Below the pieces are notes generated by a model. It was not told the origin of the DNA. It worked only from the letters and a program-made list of their open reading frames with translations, and searched no databases. DNA of 64,000 nt from Thalassotalea hakodatensis (GTDB taxonomy: Bacteria > Pseudomonadota > Gammaproteobacteria > Enterobacterales > Alteromonadaceae): assembly GCF_030295995.1 (NCBI RefSeq), contig NZ_AP027365.1, forward strand, positions 992,001 through 1,056,000. The letters are read 5' to 3'. Positions 8,960 to 17,698 of this stretch are shown piece by piece (positions within the stretch are counted from its first letter, which is position 1; each line of letters begins with the position of its first letter). The position numbers and the translations under genes are program-made.

Positions 8960-9915
8960 GAGTTTTGATATTGACAAATATGTTCCCTACAAAAACTAAT
9001 CCTTATTGGGGAATTTTTGTAAAAGAACAAATAGACTCTTATAAAGAGTGTTTTCCGAATGCACAGATTAGCGTGTTGCAATTAATCAATGGTGGTTTGC
9101 TTCGTCGATACTTATTGTCAAGTTATCGATTATTAAAGCGGTGCATTTCTGCGAAGCCTCAATTTATTCATGTACATTTTGGTTTAAGCTTTTTACCTTT
9201 GTTTTTTATAATGCCATATGTTAGATACAAAAAAATTAAAATTATTGTTACCTTTCACGGTTCAGATATATTAGGTAATAATCGGTTAAGTTTATTGGTT
9301 TCCAAGTTAGCATTAATTTGTGCTGATGCCGTTATTGGTGTTAGTAAGCAAATTTTTGATAGAATTTCAAATTATAACAATAATGCGCACTACTTACCTT
9401 GCGGTGTTACATCACAGTTTATACATTTTGTGAATAGGGCTAATGATAAACGAACCGATACGATAGTATTTCCCTCGTCGCCCCAAAGGGTTGAAAAAAA
9501 CTTCCCAAAATTTAAACGAATCATAGACAGAGTGGAATGTCGTATAGGGAAGAAATTAACGATAGCGATTATGGAGTCACTTTCTAGGGAAGAAGTCGCA
9601 AACTTGTTTACTAATAGTGTTTGTTTATTAATGACATCCGATTACGAAGGATCACCTCAGGTTGTTAAAGAAGCCATTTTTGCTGGTCTTCCTGTAGTAT
9701 CAACAAAGGTTGGCGATGTACCTTATTTAATTGAAAACAGAAATAACTGCTTTATAAGCAATAATGAGCAAGAACTCGCCGAATTTATATGCCTAATATT
9801 GTCATCACAGACAAAAACAGTAGAGGAAGGAAAAAGCACTAAACAATATGAATTGACAAATAATCATATTTGTCAACAGTTACATAAAGTTTATAAACAC
9901 TTGTTAAGCGCATGA
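8956..9915 (+). CDS. Family 4 (GT-B) glycosyltransferase
   Basis: The protein begins VRVLILTNMFPT, the usual first strand of GT4 enzymes. It has HFGLSFLPL at about residues 75-83, a VTFHGSDI segment, and a C-terminal donor site SDYEGSPQVVKEAIFAGLPVV with the E-x7-E arrangement of the family. I chose GTG 8956, which overlaps the previous stop codon as GTGA. Upstream in-frame starts at ATG 8929 and TTG 8914 would add 9 or 14 residues that do not match the family's usual N-terminus. The sugar specificity is unknown. Confidence 0.85.
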   Translation: MRVLILTNMFPTKTNPYWGIFVKEQIDSYKECFPNAQISVLQLINGGLLRRYLLSSYRLLKRCISAKPQFIHVHFGLSFLPLFFIMPYVRYKKIKIIVTFHGSDILGNNRLSLLVSKLALICADAVIGVSKQIFDRISNYNNNAHYLPCGVTSQFIHFVNRANDKRTDTIVFPSSPQRVEKNFPKFKRIIDRVECRIGKKLTIAIMESLSREEVANLFTNSVCLLMTSDYEGSPQVVKEAIFAGLPVVSTKVGDVPYLIENRNNCFISNNEQELAEFICLILSSQTKTVEEGKSTKQYELTNNHICQQLHKVYKHLLSA

Positions 9916-9925
9916 ATTAAACCAT

Positions 9926-11134
9926 ATGAGTTTGCTTATTTTCTTCTTTTGGTACCTGCGAGTTATGACTATCTCTATAGATAATCAAGTGCTTCGTCTA
10001 GGTGTCCCTGTATTGTTACTTTCACTTATTTTGATTTTTATTTTGATCAATAAAAAGGCTTTGTCGCTAGTAAGTAAAACGTCGAGCTTTAAGTACTATA
10101 TTGCAATTACTATTACTTTGTCTTTTTCGGTTGTGATCGCATATTTTAACAATATGCCACTTGGTAGTAGCATCTCTGCAATGCTTAAAGTCTTCTTGAT
10201 GGGAGGCTTTTTTGTATTAGGTTTTATACTAGCGTTATATGGTAAATTAAAGGTCTCGTTATTTATAATCACTAGTAGTGTTTTATGGCATTTATTAGCA
10301 GGAATATCAGGGTATTTTCTCGGGATAGGTGATGATATACATGGAGTACTGCGTCCTACCGGTATTGCGGGGAAAGTAAATGTGTTAGCTAATTTAGCTT
10401 TATTTTCTGCGGTATTTTATGGAGCTAGAGGTTTTCTAGAAAAGCAGAACAGATTTGCGTTGCTGACAATTATGTTTATGTCCCTGTGTATGATATTTTT
10501 TAGTGGCACACTTAAGAACGTGATTGCGTTATTCGGAGCAGTTGCTGTTTATGCTTTTTTAGGGTCAAATCGCAAGTTTTTGACGATTAGTGTTTTTCTC
10601 GCTTTATTTGTTCCTGTTTCTATCGGCCTTGCTTTATATACACCAATTGGTGATCGCATTATTGAAGCGTTTGTTGCAGGAATAGATGTAGAAGTTGAGG
10701 AAGGACAGAAACTTGAATCTTCTTTGCAATGGCGCGTGCTTCACTGGAAGTTACTGTTTGATGATTGGCTCGCACGTTTCTTTTGGCAAGGAGCTGGCTT
10801 CGGACAAGTAGGCAATATGAATGCGTTAAAAACGGAGTCTGGAGTTGGGTTTGTTGCACATTCTGATTGGCTTCAATTTTGGGTTGAATTAGGACCTGTA
10901 CTTTTTATTTTTTTCATATACTTTCATTTTAAGTTATTAAGGCCAGTATATAAAATGGCAAGGGAAGGTGACTCATTAGCTTTTGGTCTTTTTTTTGCTT
11001 TTATCGCTCAAGTGATTGCGATGTTGGCTGGTCCTGTATATTTTTCAGTTTCCTTTTTTTATTATTTTTGGTTGCTTTTAGGCATGTTAGCTGCGAAGGA
11101 GTTTAGAGACAACCAATTGGTTAAAGCTAAATAA
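9926..11134 (+). CDS. wzy: Wzy-like O-antigen polymerase/ligase family membrane protein
   Basis: This 402-residue protein has 10-12 membrane segments and one long extracytoplasmic loop containing HSDWLQFWVELG at about residues 312-323. That motif is a hallmark of the O-antigen ligase/polymerase (Wzy_C) family. In a locus with a Wzx flippase and a Wzz protein, it most likely polymerises repeat units in the periplasm; a WaaL-type ligase is the alternative. The start is ATG, 10 nt after the preceding stop. Wzy proteins diverge strongly, so the family is called on topology plus the loop motif. Confidence 0.78.
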   Translation: MSLLIFFFWYLRVMTISIDNQVLRLGVPVLLLSLILIFILINKKALSLVSKTSSFKYYIAITITLSFSVVIAYFNNMPLGSSISAMLKVFLMGGFFVLGFILALYGKLKVSLFIITSSVLWHLLAGISGYFLGIGDDIHGVLRPTGIAGKVNVLANLALFSAVFYGARGFLEKQNRFALLTIMFMSLCMIFFSGTLKNVIALFGAVAVYAFLGSNRKFLTISVFLALFVPVSIGLALYTPIGDRIIEAFVAGIDVEVEEGQKLESSLQWRVLHWKLLFDDWLARFFWQGAGFGQVGNMNALKTESGVGFVAHSDWLQFWVELGPVLFIFFIYFHFKLLRPVYKMAREGDSLAFGLFFAFIAQVIAMLAGPVYFSVSFFYYFWLLLGMLAAKEFRDNQLVKAK

Positions 11135-11234
11135 CTTTTTATTCATATCTGACTTGAATTAGAAAGGTTATTAATTTTTCGAAATATTAAGGTGGTTGTC
11201 TCCATCATACGGTTTTTATCTAAAAGGCATTACA

Positions 11235-11732
11235 TTGAAGCATAAAGTTATATGTGTTAGTTACGGAAAAGGCGGTCATCAAGAACAGATGAAACGACTG
11301 TTAACGCTATTGTCGGCATCTATTCCTGATGACATCAAACTCATAGTGTTTACAGACTCAGAGCATGAACTAAATACAAGTATTAAAATACAAAGTTCAT
11401 TTTTGTATCCAGAAGCTAGAGATAAGTATTCCTCTTGGAGAACACTCTCTAATATACCTAAGCTTTTTTTCTACCAAATTCGAGATGTGATCCTCATTAA
11501 TAGAAAATACAACGTTGTGGGCTATGTTGCTACAGGACCAGGCGTGTCAATATTACCCGCATTATTATTTAAATTAATGAAAGTTAAAGTTATTGGGTTT
11601 GAAAGTTGGTCTCGCTTTTATCAAAAATCATACACAGGTAAGATACTATATTTAATTAGCGATATGTTTTTTGTACAAAATAAAAGTTTATTACGTGTTT
11701 ATAAAAATGCAGCTTATAAGGGAAGATTATGA
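11235..11732 (+). CDS. pssD: PssD/Alg14-like glycosyltransferase subunit
   Basis: This 165-residue protein resembles the Alg14/PssD/Cps14F membrane-anchoring subunit of a split UDP-sugar glycosyltransferase. It begins with the glycine-rich KVICVSYGKGGHQEQMKRL and has a hydrophobic GYVATGPGVSILPALLFKL segment at about residues 95-113. I chose TTG 11235 because an AAAAGG ribosome binding site lies 7-8 nt upstream and the family's first strand starts here. TTG 11196 would add 13 residues. It is followed by its catalytic partner with an ATGA overlap, which supports a two-subunit enzyme acting at the inner membrane. Confidence 0.82.
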   Translation: MKHKVICVSYGKGGHQEQMKRLLTLLSASIPDDIKLIVFTDSEHELNTSIKIQSSFLYPEARDKYSSWRTLSNIPKLFFYQIRDVILINRKYNVVGYVATGPGVSILPALLFKLMKVKVIGFESWSRFYQKSYTGKILYLISDMFFVQNKSLLRVYKNAAYKGRL

Positions 11733-12175
11733 ATATTTTCGTTACATTAGGAACGACTCCTTTTCCTGAGTTATTGGCGGAGGTTAATAAACTTCAAAAT
11801 CAGACGGCTGATAATTTTGTTATTCAGTCTGTTAGTGGTGACCTTACTAGGTTTAATGAAAGCTTTAGCTATACTAATGATATTCAATACTGGTATCAGT
11901 GGGCTGACATTATAATTACACATGCTGGAGCGGGATCAACCTATAATTTACTCGAACTTAACAAAAAATTAGTGTTGGTTCCAAATACATTCCGTAAAGA
12001 TAAACATCAGCTAGAGTTGGCTAAATATATTGAGTCAAAAAACTATGCTGTAGTTTGTTATCAGTTAAAAAAACTTCAGCAGTGCATTACAAAAGTGAAA
12101 GATTATTCGATTAAAAAATATCAAAAGGTACAATTTTCAGGCATTGAGGATATTAAAGCTTTGTTTCAAATATAA
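11729..12175 (+). CDS. pssE: PssE/Alg13-like glycosyltransferase catalytic subunit
   Basis: This 148-residue protein matches the GT28 C-terminal-domain family (Alg13/PssE/Cps14G). It begins MNIFVTLGTTPFPELL and has the UDP-sugar binding THAGAGSTYNLLELNKKLVLVP stretch, quoted in part, at about residues 71-91. It would be the soluble nucleotide-sugar binding half that pairs with the upstream PssD-like subunit. The ATGA overlap fits translational coupling and stoichiometric production. It is the last recognisable gene of the polysaccharide locus. A convergent small membrane protein gene follows within 6 nt. Confidence 0.85.
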   Translation: MNIFVTLGTTPFPELLAEVNKLQNQTADNFVIQSVSGDLTRFNESFSYTNDIQYWYQWADIIITHAGAGSTYNLLELNKKLVLVPNTFRKDKHQLELAKYIESKNYAVVCYQLKKLQQCITKVKDYSIKKYQKVQFSGIEDIKALFQI

Positions 12176-12180
12176 CTACA

Positions 12181-12471
12181 TTATTTTTTATTTCGATTAT
12201 TTATCTTAGTTCTTGAAAATGAAAGCTTTACAGGGATAAAAATAAAGAAAAAAATTAGTAAAGTGAACAAAAAACTAATAACGAAGTATTGCCATTCTTG
12301 TTGTGCGAAATAAAAAAAAGGAGGAATAAGCATCAATAATTTTAAAATATTTAATATTAACTTTTCAGGTGCAGTGAACTTTTTTTGAGCTTCCTCTAGC
12401 TTTAGTTGCCTTTCTTTTATTGAGTAGCTTTCAAGTTCGGGAATGTCTTTCGAAGAAAAGTAGATAGCCAT
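12181..12471 (-). CDS. Small two-TM membrane protein, function unknown
   Basis: This 96-residue protein has a charged N-terminal 35 residues (IPELESYSIKERQLKLEEAQKKF), two adjacent hydrophobic segments at about residues 40-57 and 62-82, and a basic C-terminal tail (SRTKINNRNKK). It resembles the short uncharacterised membrane proteins common in Alteromonadales, possibly DUF6170, though I am unsure of that name. It converges with the polysaccharide locus and is divergent from ribH, so it belongs to neither operon. Four tandem heptamers lie immediately upstream of its start. No function can be assigned. Confidence 0.65.
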   Translation of the reverse strand: MAIYFSSKDIPELESYSIKERQLKLEEAQKKFTAPEKLILNILKLLMLIPPFFYFAQQEWQYFVISFLFTLLIFFFIFIPVKLSFSRTKINNRNKK

Positions 12472-12480
12472 AATATTTAT

Positions 12481-12508
12481 TGATTATTGATTATTGATTA
12501 TTGATTAT
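12481..12508. repeat. Tandem heptamer repeat (TGATTAT)x4
   Basis: Four perfect head-to-tail copies of TGATTAT lie between the small membrane protein gene (start codon at 12471, - strand) and ribH. The position corresponds to the 5' leader or promoter of the small gene. Confidence 0.95.
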
Positions 12509-12610
12509 TTTACCGTAAATATTATTTTATAACATCGCTTAATTTGAATTCTTTTTATGCTCTTGTTTACTATTAATGGTTATAAACTAGTACCTAATTC
12601 TTTCATTTTT

Positions 12611-12619
12611 TGCTAGAAT
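12611..12619 (+). promoter_or_regulatory. Putative extended -10 promoter of ribH operon
   Basis: TGCTAGAAT combines an extended TGn with a good -10 hexamer (TAGAAT, 12614-12619). It sits 35 nt upstream of the ribH ATG. No convincing -35 box is seen at the proper spacing, which is usual for extended -10 promoters. Confidence 0.5.
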
Positions 12620-12654
12620 CGCGACAATTTTTACATCTAAAGAGTAATTTTTCC

Positions 12655-13119
12655 ATGAACGTTATTGAAGGTGGCTTTGTTGCAACAGGTAAAAAGTTTG
12701 CAATTGTAGTATCTAGATTCAACCATTTTATTGTTGATAGCTTATTAGAAGGGGCTATTGATACGCTTAAACGTCATGGTGATGTTGCAGAACAAGATAT
12801 TACAGTGATTAAGGTCCCTGGAGCATATGAGTTACCGTTAGTTGCTAAAAAAGCGGCAAAGCAAGGTAAATACGATGCAATAATCGCCATTGGTGCGGTG
12901 ATTCGTGGTGGTACACCGCATTTTGATTTCGTTGCTGGTGAATGTAATAAAGGCTTAGCACAAGTGTGTTTAGAGTCTGAAATTCCGGTATCGTTTGGTG
13001 TGATCACAACAGACTCAATCGAACAAGCCATTGAACGCGCTGGTACAAAAGCCGGTAACAAGGGTGGTGAAGCGGCTCTTGGTGCATTAGAAATGGTTAA
13101 TGTACTTGCTAAGCTATAA
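12655..13119 (+). CDS. ribH: 6,7-dimethyl-8-ribityllumazine synthase
   Basis: This enzyme condenses 5-amino-6-ribitylaminouracil with 3,4-dihydroxy-2-butanone 4-phosphate, the penultimate step of riboflavin synthesis. The 154 residues contain [15 protein letters not shown] (substrate binding), GAYELP and the catalytic [15 protein letters not shown] region with the conserved His. Length matches the family. I chose ATG 12655, preceded by AAAGAG; an upstream TTG at 12610 would precede the apparent -10 box and is unlikely. It leads a ribH-nusB pair 30 nt apart, as in many gammaproteobacteria. Confidence 0.96.
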   Translation: MNVIEGGFVATGKKFAIVVSRFNHFIVDSLLEGAIDTLKRHGDVAEQDITVIKVPGAYELPLVAKKAAKQGKYDAIIAIGAVIRGGTPHFDFVAGECNKGLAQVCLESEIPVSFGVITTDSIEQAIERAGTKAGNKGGEAALGALEMVNVLAKL

Positions 13120-13149
13120 TCAAGCTAGAATTTAATACAGGATATTTTT

Positions 13150-13566
13150 GTGAAACCATCTCCCAGAAGAAAAGCGCGAGAACTAGCCGTTCAAGCAGTT
13201 TATTCATGGCAAATGAGTGAAAACTCAGTGACAGACGTTGAAGTACATTTTCTTACTGAAAATGCCAAGCGTCGTTTTGAAATTGAATATTTTCAAAAAC
13301 TATTTCGTGGTGTTACAAGTCAAACAAATTCGATTGATTTAGCTATTACACCGTATTTAGATCGTGATTTAGATGATGTAGATCATATTGAAAAAGCAAT
13401 ATTAAGAGTTGCTGTTTATGAACTGAGCGATTGTGCGGATGTGCCGTATCGTGTTGTGATTAATGAAGCAATTGAACTAGCGAAAGTATTTGCTGCTGAT
13501 GATAGTCACAAATTTGTAAATGGTGTATTAGATAAAGCTGTTAAGGTGATTCGTCCAGAACAATAA
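13150..13566 (+). CDS. nusB: Transcription antitermination factor NusB
   Basis: This 138-residue all-helical protein binds boxA RNA with S10 (NusE) in rRNA antitermination complexes. It begins RRKARELAVQAVYSWQ, the RNA-binding helix of the family, and ends with VINEAIELAKVFAADDSHKFVNGVLD, quoted in part (the family's conserved C-terminal helices). The GTG start lies 30 nt after ribH. E. coli NusB is 139 residues. A terminator follows before thiL. Confidence 0.96.
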   Translation: MKPSPRRKARELAVQAVYSWQMSENSVTDVEVHFLTENAKRRFEIEYFQKLFRGVTSQTNSIDLAITPYLDRDLDDVDHIEKAILRVAVYELSDCADVPYRVVINEAIELAKVFAADDSHKFVNGVLDKAVKVIRPEQ

Positions 13567-13589
13567 TTAACGGCGACAGATAAACACAT

Positions 13590-13620
13590 AAGGCGCTTTA
13601 TTTTAGGCGCCTTTTGTTTT
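13590..13620 (+). terminator. Rho-independent terminator after nusB
   Basis: The 7-bp perfect stem AAGGCGC/GCGCCTT has a 10-nt loop and is followed by TTGTTTTTT. It lies between nusB and thiL, so thiL may be transcribed partly by read-through or from its own promoter. Confidence 0.8.
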
Positions 13621-13635
13621 TTATGGATACTTATT

Positions 13636-14601
13636 ATGAAAGAGTTTGAGCTGATCAAAACGTATTTTACCGAACAGTTGGTTAATCGACGTGATGTCGT
13701 AGTAGGTATAGGGGATGACTGTGCTGTTATCGCTCCAGCTGAAAAGCAAAATATTGCCATTACGACAGATACCTTAATTGCTGGTGTTCATTTTCCTAAA
13801 AATACGCCAGCAAAAGCCATTGGCCATAAAGCCGTTGCCGTTAATTTATCTGATCTTGCTGCTATGGGAGCTGAACCTACTTGGATTTCTATCGCGATTA
13901 GCTTGCCAGTAGTTGATGAGGATTGGATCAGTGACTTCTGTGAAGGCATGTTTGCCTTATGCGAATTTTACAATGTGCAACTTATTGGTGGCGATACAAC
14001 ACAAGGACCATTAAGTATTACGATCACAGCACAAGGCACTGTTCCTCCGAATAAGCAAATTACCCGTAGTGGCGCTAAAGCGGGTGATTGGATATATGTA
14101 ACTGGTGAACTAGGTGACTCAGCGTTAGCGTTAAAACACTACTACGGCGACATTACCTTACGGGGTGACGTACTCGTACATGCTATGAATCGTTTAAATG
14201 AACCTAAACCTAGAGTGTTAGCGGGTAAAGCGATAAGAGAATATGCATCAGCTGCGATAGATATTTCGGATGGGTTATTGGCTGATTTATCACATATATG
14301 CAAAGCTTCGAATGTCGGCGCAAATATTGTGTTAGAAGATTTACCGTTATCTAGTGAACTTATTGCATCGATTGGTGCTGAACAAGCGATGGAGTTGGCA
14401 TTGTCAGGCGGAGATGACTACGAACTTCTTATGACTGTCTCAGAAGATAACAAGGTTGGTATGGAAACAACGCTTGCTGATATGGGGACAAAAGTAACGT
14501 GCATTGGTCAATTAAATGGTAATCTTAAAATTACTACTACCTTGAATAATAAGCCAGCGCAGCTAAACCTGAAGGGTTTTGAGCATTTTGCCAATGAATA
14601 A
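13636..14601 (+). CDS. thiL: Thiamine-monophosphate kinase
   Basis: ThiL phosphorylates thiamine monophosphate to the active cofactor thiamine diphosphate with ATP. The 321-residue protein has the PurM-like fold signatures: GIGDDCAVI at about residue 27, TTDTLIAGVHFP (Mg/ATP-binding acidic loop), and a late ALSGGDDYELLMT motif at about residue 253. It follows nusB and overlaps pgpA by 8 nt, the standard gammaproteobacterial order. The ATG start is in the tail of the terminator hairpin region. Confidence 0.96.
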   Translation: MKEFELIKTYFTEQLVNRRDVVVGIGDDCAVIAPAEKQNIAITTDTLIAGVHFPKNTPAKAIGHKAVAVNLSDLAAMGAEPTWISIAISLPVVDEDWISDFCEGMFALCEFYNVQLIGGDTTQGPLSITITAQGTVPPNKQITRSGAKAGDWIYVTGELGDSALALKHYYGDITLRGDVLVHAMNRLNEPKPRVLAGKAIREYASAAIDISDGLLADLSHICKASNVGANIVLEDLPLSSELIASIGAEQAMELALSGGDDYELLMTVSEDNKVGMETTLADMGTKVTCIGQLNGNLKITTTLNNKPAQLNLKGFEHFANE

Positions 14602-15073
14602 CCAACCGAAAGAGATTAAATCAAAATTTACGTTGTCTGATCCTGTGCAATTTTTAGCGCTAGGCTTTGGAAGCGGTTTAATTCCTAAAGCACCGGGAAC
14701 TTTTGGTACCTTAGCGGCTATTCCTGTGTTCTTATTATTAGCGCCGTTACCTATGGTGACATATTTAGCGGTAGTCGCCGTGATGGCGTTATTGGGTATT
14801 TATATTTGTTCTCATGCAGCTAAGGCTGCGAAGGTGCATGATCATCCAGCAATTGTATGGGATGAAATAGTCGGCTATTTGATTACCATGGCTTTAATTC
14901 CCGTTTCGTGGAAGTCAATTATTGTTGGTTTTTTGCTGTTTCGTTTGTTTGATATCATAAAGCCATGGCCGATTTCATTGTTAGATAAACATTGTCATGG
15001 TGGTTTTGGTATTATGATAGACGATATTGTTGCAGGCTTTGCTGCATTTATTTGTATGTATTTTATGTTTTAG
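14594..15073 (+). CDS. pgpA: Phosphatidylglycerophosphatase A
   Basis: PgpA removes the phosphate from phosphatidylglycerol phosphate in the inner membrane to make phosphatidylglycerol. The sequence shows GFGSGLIPKAPGTFGTLAAIP near residues 25-45 (quoted in part in family signatures as PKAPGTFG), an acidic VWDEIVGYLI motif, and several membrane segments. ATG 14594 overlaps the thiL stop by 8 nt; an in-frame non-ATG codon at 14579 is less likely. The C-terminal MIDDIVAGFAA motif completes the active site. About 159 residues. Confidence 0.95.
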   Translation: MNNQPKEIKSKFTLSDPVQFLALGFGSGLIPKAPGTFGTLAAIPVFLLLAPLPMVTYLAVVAVMALLGIYICSHAAKAAKVHDHPAIVWDEIVGYLITMALIPVSWKSIIVGFLLFRLFDIIKPWPISLLDKHCHGGFGIMIDDIVAGFAAFICMYFMF

Positions 15074-15098
15074 TTTTATTGAGAGATAGGTATTGTAA

Positions 15099-16265
15099 AT
15101 GAAGATTACTGTAGTAGGTACAGGTTATGTAGGGCTATCAAACGGCATCTTGTTAGCACAACATAATGAAGTCATTGCGTTAGATGTTATTGAAGAGAGG
15201 GTGATACAGTTAAATAATAAACAATCCCCGATTCGTGATAAAGAAATTGAAATGTTTCTTTCGCAAGAGCCTTTGTCATTCACCGCAACGCTAGATAAGA
15301 CATTAGCATACACTGATGCAGAAATTATCATTATTGCTACACCGACGAATTATGACCCTGAAACAAACTATTTTGATACGAGTTCTGTAGAATCGGTTAT
15401 TAAAGAAGTTATGGCAATAAATGCAGAGGCTACTGTTGTTATTAAATCAACGGTTCCTGTTGGTTTCACAAGACGATTAAAAGATAAATACCAAACAGAT
15501 AATATTATTTTCTCTCCTGAATTTCTTAGGGAAGGAAAAGCGTTGTACGATAATTTATACCCTTCAAGAATTATCGTGGGTGCTGAAACTACAGGCGCTA
15601 AAACCTTTGCCAAATTATTGCAGCAAGGCGCCAAAAAAGAAGACGTTCCTACACTATTTACAAGAGCAACAGAAGCTGAAGCGATAAAACTTTTTGCTAA
15701 TACCTATTTGGCGATGCGGGTTGCTTACTTCAATGAATTAGATACTTACGCAGAAACGCATGACTTAGACACGCGTTCAATTATTGAAGGTGTAGGGTTA
15801 GATCCGCGTATTGGTGATCATTATAACAACCCATCGTTCGGTTATGGGGGTTATTGTTTACCAAAAGATACCAAGCAATTATTGGCAAATTACCAGGATG
15901 TGCCAAATAATATGATTAATGCGATTGTTGAAGCGAATGTGACTCGTAAAGACTTTGTAGCAGAATCAATTTTAAAGAAATCTCCGACGATTGTTGGTGT
16001 TTACCGTTTAATTATGAAGTCTGGCTCCGATAACTTTCGTGCTTCGTCTATACAAGGCATTATGAAGCGCATAAAGGCGAAAGGTGTTGAAGTGGTTATT
16101 TTTGAGCCGGAATTAGCTGATGATACCTTTTATAATTCACGAGTGATCACTGATTTAGCTGAATTTAAAGCGATGTCAGATGTTATTGTGTCTAATCGTA
16201 TGGATGATGAACTGAGCGATGTTATTGAGAAAGTTTATACCAGAGATTTATTTGGTAAAGATTAA
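15099..16265 (+). CDS. ugd: UDP-glucose 6-dehydrogenase (nucleotide sugar dehydrogenase)
   Basis: Oxidises UDP-glucose to UDP-glucuronate with two NAD+, supplying a uronic acid for polysaccharides. The N-terminal [10 protein letters not shown] Rossmann motif binds NAD. The catalytic cysteine lies in [14 protein letters not shown] at about residue 253, and [10 protein letters not shown] marks the substrate region. The 388 residues equal E. coli Ugd. It lies only 25 nt after pgpA but has its own terminator. Its product would suit the amidotransferase of the upstream polysaccharide locus, although that link is inference. Confidence 0.93.
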   Translation: MKITVVGTGYVGLSNGILLAQHNEVIALDVIEERVIQLNNKQSPIRDKEIEMFLSQEPLSFTATLDKTLAYTDAEIIIIATPTNYDPETNYFDTSSVESVIKEVMAINAEATVVIKSTVPVGFTRRLKDKYQTDNIIFSPEFLREGKALYDNLYPSRIIVGAETTGAKTFAKLLQQGAKKEDVPTLFTRATEAEAIKLFANTYLAMRVAYFNELDTYAETHDLDTRSIIEGVGLDPRIGDHYNNPSFGYGGYCLPKDTKQLLANYQDVPNNMINAIVEANVTRKDFVAESILKKSPTIVGVYRLIMKSGSDNFRASSIQGIMKRIKAKGVEVVIFEPELADDTFYNSRVITDLAEFKAMSDVIVSNRMDDELSDVIEKVYTRDLFGKD

Positions 16266-16300
16266 GTGACAATTACTTAGCGTTATATCAGCAATAAAAA

Positions 16301-16325
16301 AACGGAGCGATTAGCTCCGTTTTTT
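16301..16325 (+). terminator. Rho-independent terminator after ugd
   Basis: The 8-bp stem AACGGAGC/GCTCCGTT with a GATTA loop is flanked by an A tract and followed by T residues. It can act in both directions, serving ugd (+) and the convergent serA (-). Confidence 0.92.
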
Positions 16326-16375
16326 GCTTTTAATCTTTTAATACAGTGTTCTCATGAAAAGTATTACTGCTCAAA

Positions 16376-17605
16376 TTAATGCAGAATACGTGCTTTAATC
16401 GTACCTTCAATCAGCTTTAATTCACGCAAGGCCGTTTCACTGTTTTCTGTTTCTATATCAATAACAACATAACCGTTTTGGTCATCTGTTTGTAGATACT
16501 GCGCGGCAATATTAATGTTATGTTCAGCAAATGCTTGGTTAATTTTTGTCAATATACCTGGCTGGTTTTTATGAATATGTAATAAGCGACTGGTACCAAC
16601 GTGTTCAGGCAGTGATACTTCCGGGAAGTTGACTGCTGAAAGCGTTGAACCATTATCTGAGTACTTAGCCAGCTTACTCGCCACCTCTAAACCAATGTTT
16701 TCTTGCGCTTCTTTTGTGCTACCGCCAATATGAGGCGTTAAAATAACATTATCGAAAGCACGTAGTGGTGAAACAAATTCTTCGTCATTACCTTTAGGCT
16801 CTACAGGAAATACATCAATTGCAGCACCGGCAACTTTCTTATTGGTTAATGCTTCACATAAGGCATCAATATCAACTACTGTTCCACGCGAAGCATTGAT
16901 AAAGATAGCCCCGTTTTTCATCACATCAAACTCAGCAGCACCCATCATATTTTGCGTTTGTGCTGTTTCTGGTACATGTAAACTTACTACGTCAGCTTCT
17001 TGCAAAAGAGCCGTTAGGCTTGGTGATTGCTCAGCATTGCCAAGAGGTAATTTTGTTTCAATGTCATAAAACTTTACTTTCATGCCAACGGTTTCAGCTA
17101 AAATGCCTACTTGCATACCGATATGGCCGTAACCAATGATACCAAAGGTTTTACCTCTGGCCTCAACCGAACCAGCGGCAGATTTATTCCAAACACCACG
17201 ATGAGCTTGTGCACTTTTTTCAGGGATACCACGTAATAACAACAATAACTCGCCTAATACAAGTTCAGCAACAGAGCGGGTATTTGAAAAAGGTGCATTA
17301 AATACTGGCACCCCTTTTACTTTTGCGGCACGCACATCGACTTGATTGGTACCAATGCAAAAACAACCAATCGCGACTAATTTTTTTGCATGGCTTAATA
17401 CTTTTTCATTAAGCATCGTGCGCGAGCGAATGCCGATAAAATGAACGTCAGCAATTTTCTCTATGAGTTGTTCTTCAGACAACGACGTTTTTAAATACTC
17501 AATGTTGGTATAACCTTTAGACTTTAACTCTTCTAATGCACTTTGATGTACACCTTCCAGCAGTAAAATCTTGATTTTTTCTTTTGCTAACGAATTATTG
17601 CTCAT
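16376..17605 (-). CDS. serA: D-3-phosphoglycerate dehydrogenase
   Basis: First enzyme of serine synthesis, oxidising 3-phosphoglycerate with NAD+. The 409 residues match the E. coli length (410). The NAD-binding GIIGYGHIGMQVG lies at about residue 156. Catalytic Arg (NASRGTVVDID), Glu (DVFPVEPKG) and His (TPHIGGSTKEAQ) are all present. The C-terminal 75 residues form an ACT domain containing HKNQPGILTKIN, the serine feedback site. It lies 3' to rpiA on the same strand, with a 93-nt gap. Confidence 0.96.
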   Translation of the reverse strand: MSNNSLAKEKIKILLLEGVHQSALEELKSKGYTNIEYLKTSLSEEQLIEKIADVHFIGIRSRTMLNEKVLSHAKKLVAIGCFCIGTNQVDVRAAKVKGVPVFNAPFSNTRSVAELVLGELLLLLRGIPEKSAQAHRGVWNKSAAGSVEARGKTFGIIGYGHIGMQVGILAETVGMKVKFYDIETKLPLGNAEQSPSLTALLQEADVVSLHVPETAQTQNMMGAAEFDVMKNGAIFINASRGTVVDIDALCEALTNKKVAGAAIDVFPVEPKGNDEEFVSPLRAFDNVILTPHIGGSTKEAQENIGLEVASKLAKYSDNGSTLSAVNFPEVSLPEHVGTSRLLHIHKNQPGILTKINQAFAEHNINIAAQYLQTDDQNGYVVIDIETENSETALRELKLIEGTIKARILH

Positions 17606-17698
17606 ATGCTAAAACCGTAGTTAATATTGTTGATGTATAGATGGCTAGATACCCAAAATTTAATCAACCGTATCATATAGTGTTAAAACTCTAAAGTG

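Noticed and set aside
12481-12508. Iterons of a replication origin
   Set aside because: Only four 7-bp copies, with no replication initiator gene and no DnaA boxes recognised nearby.
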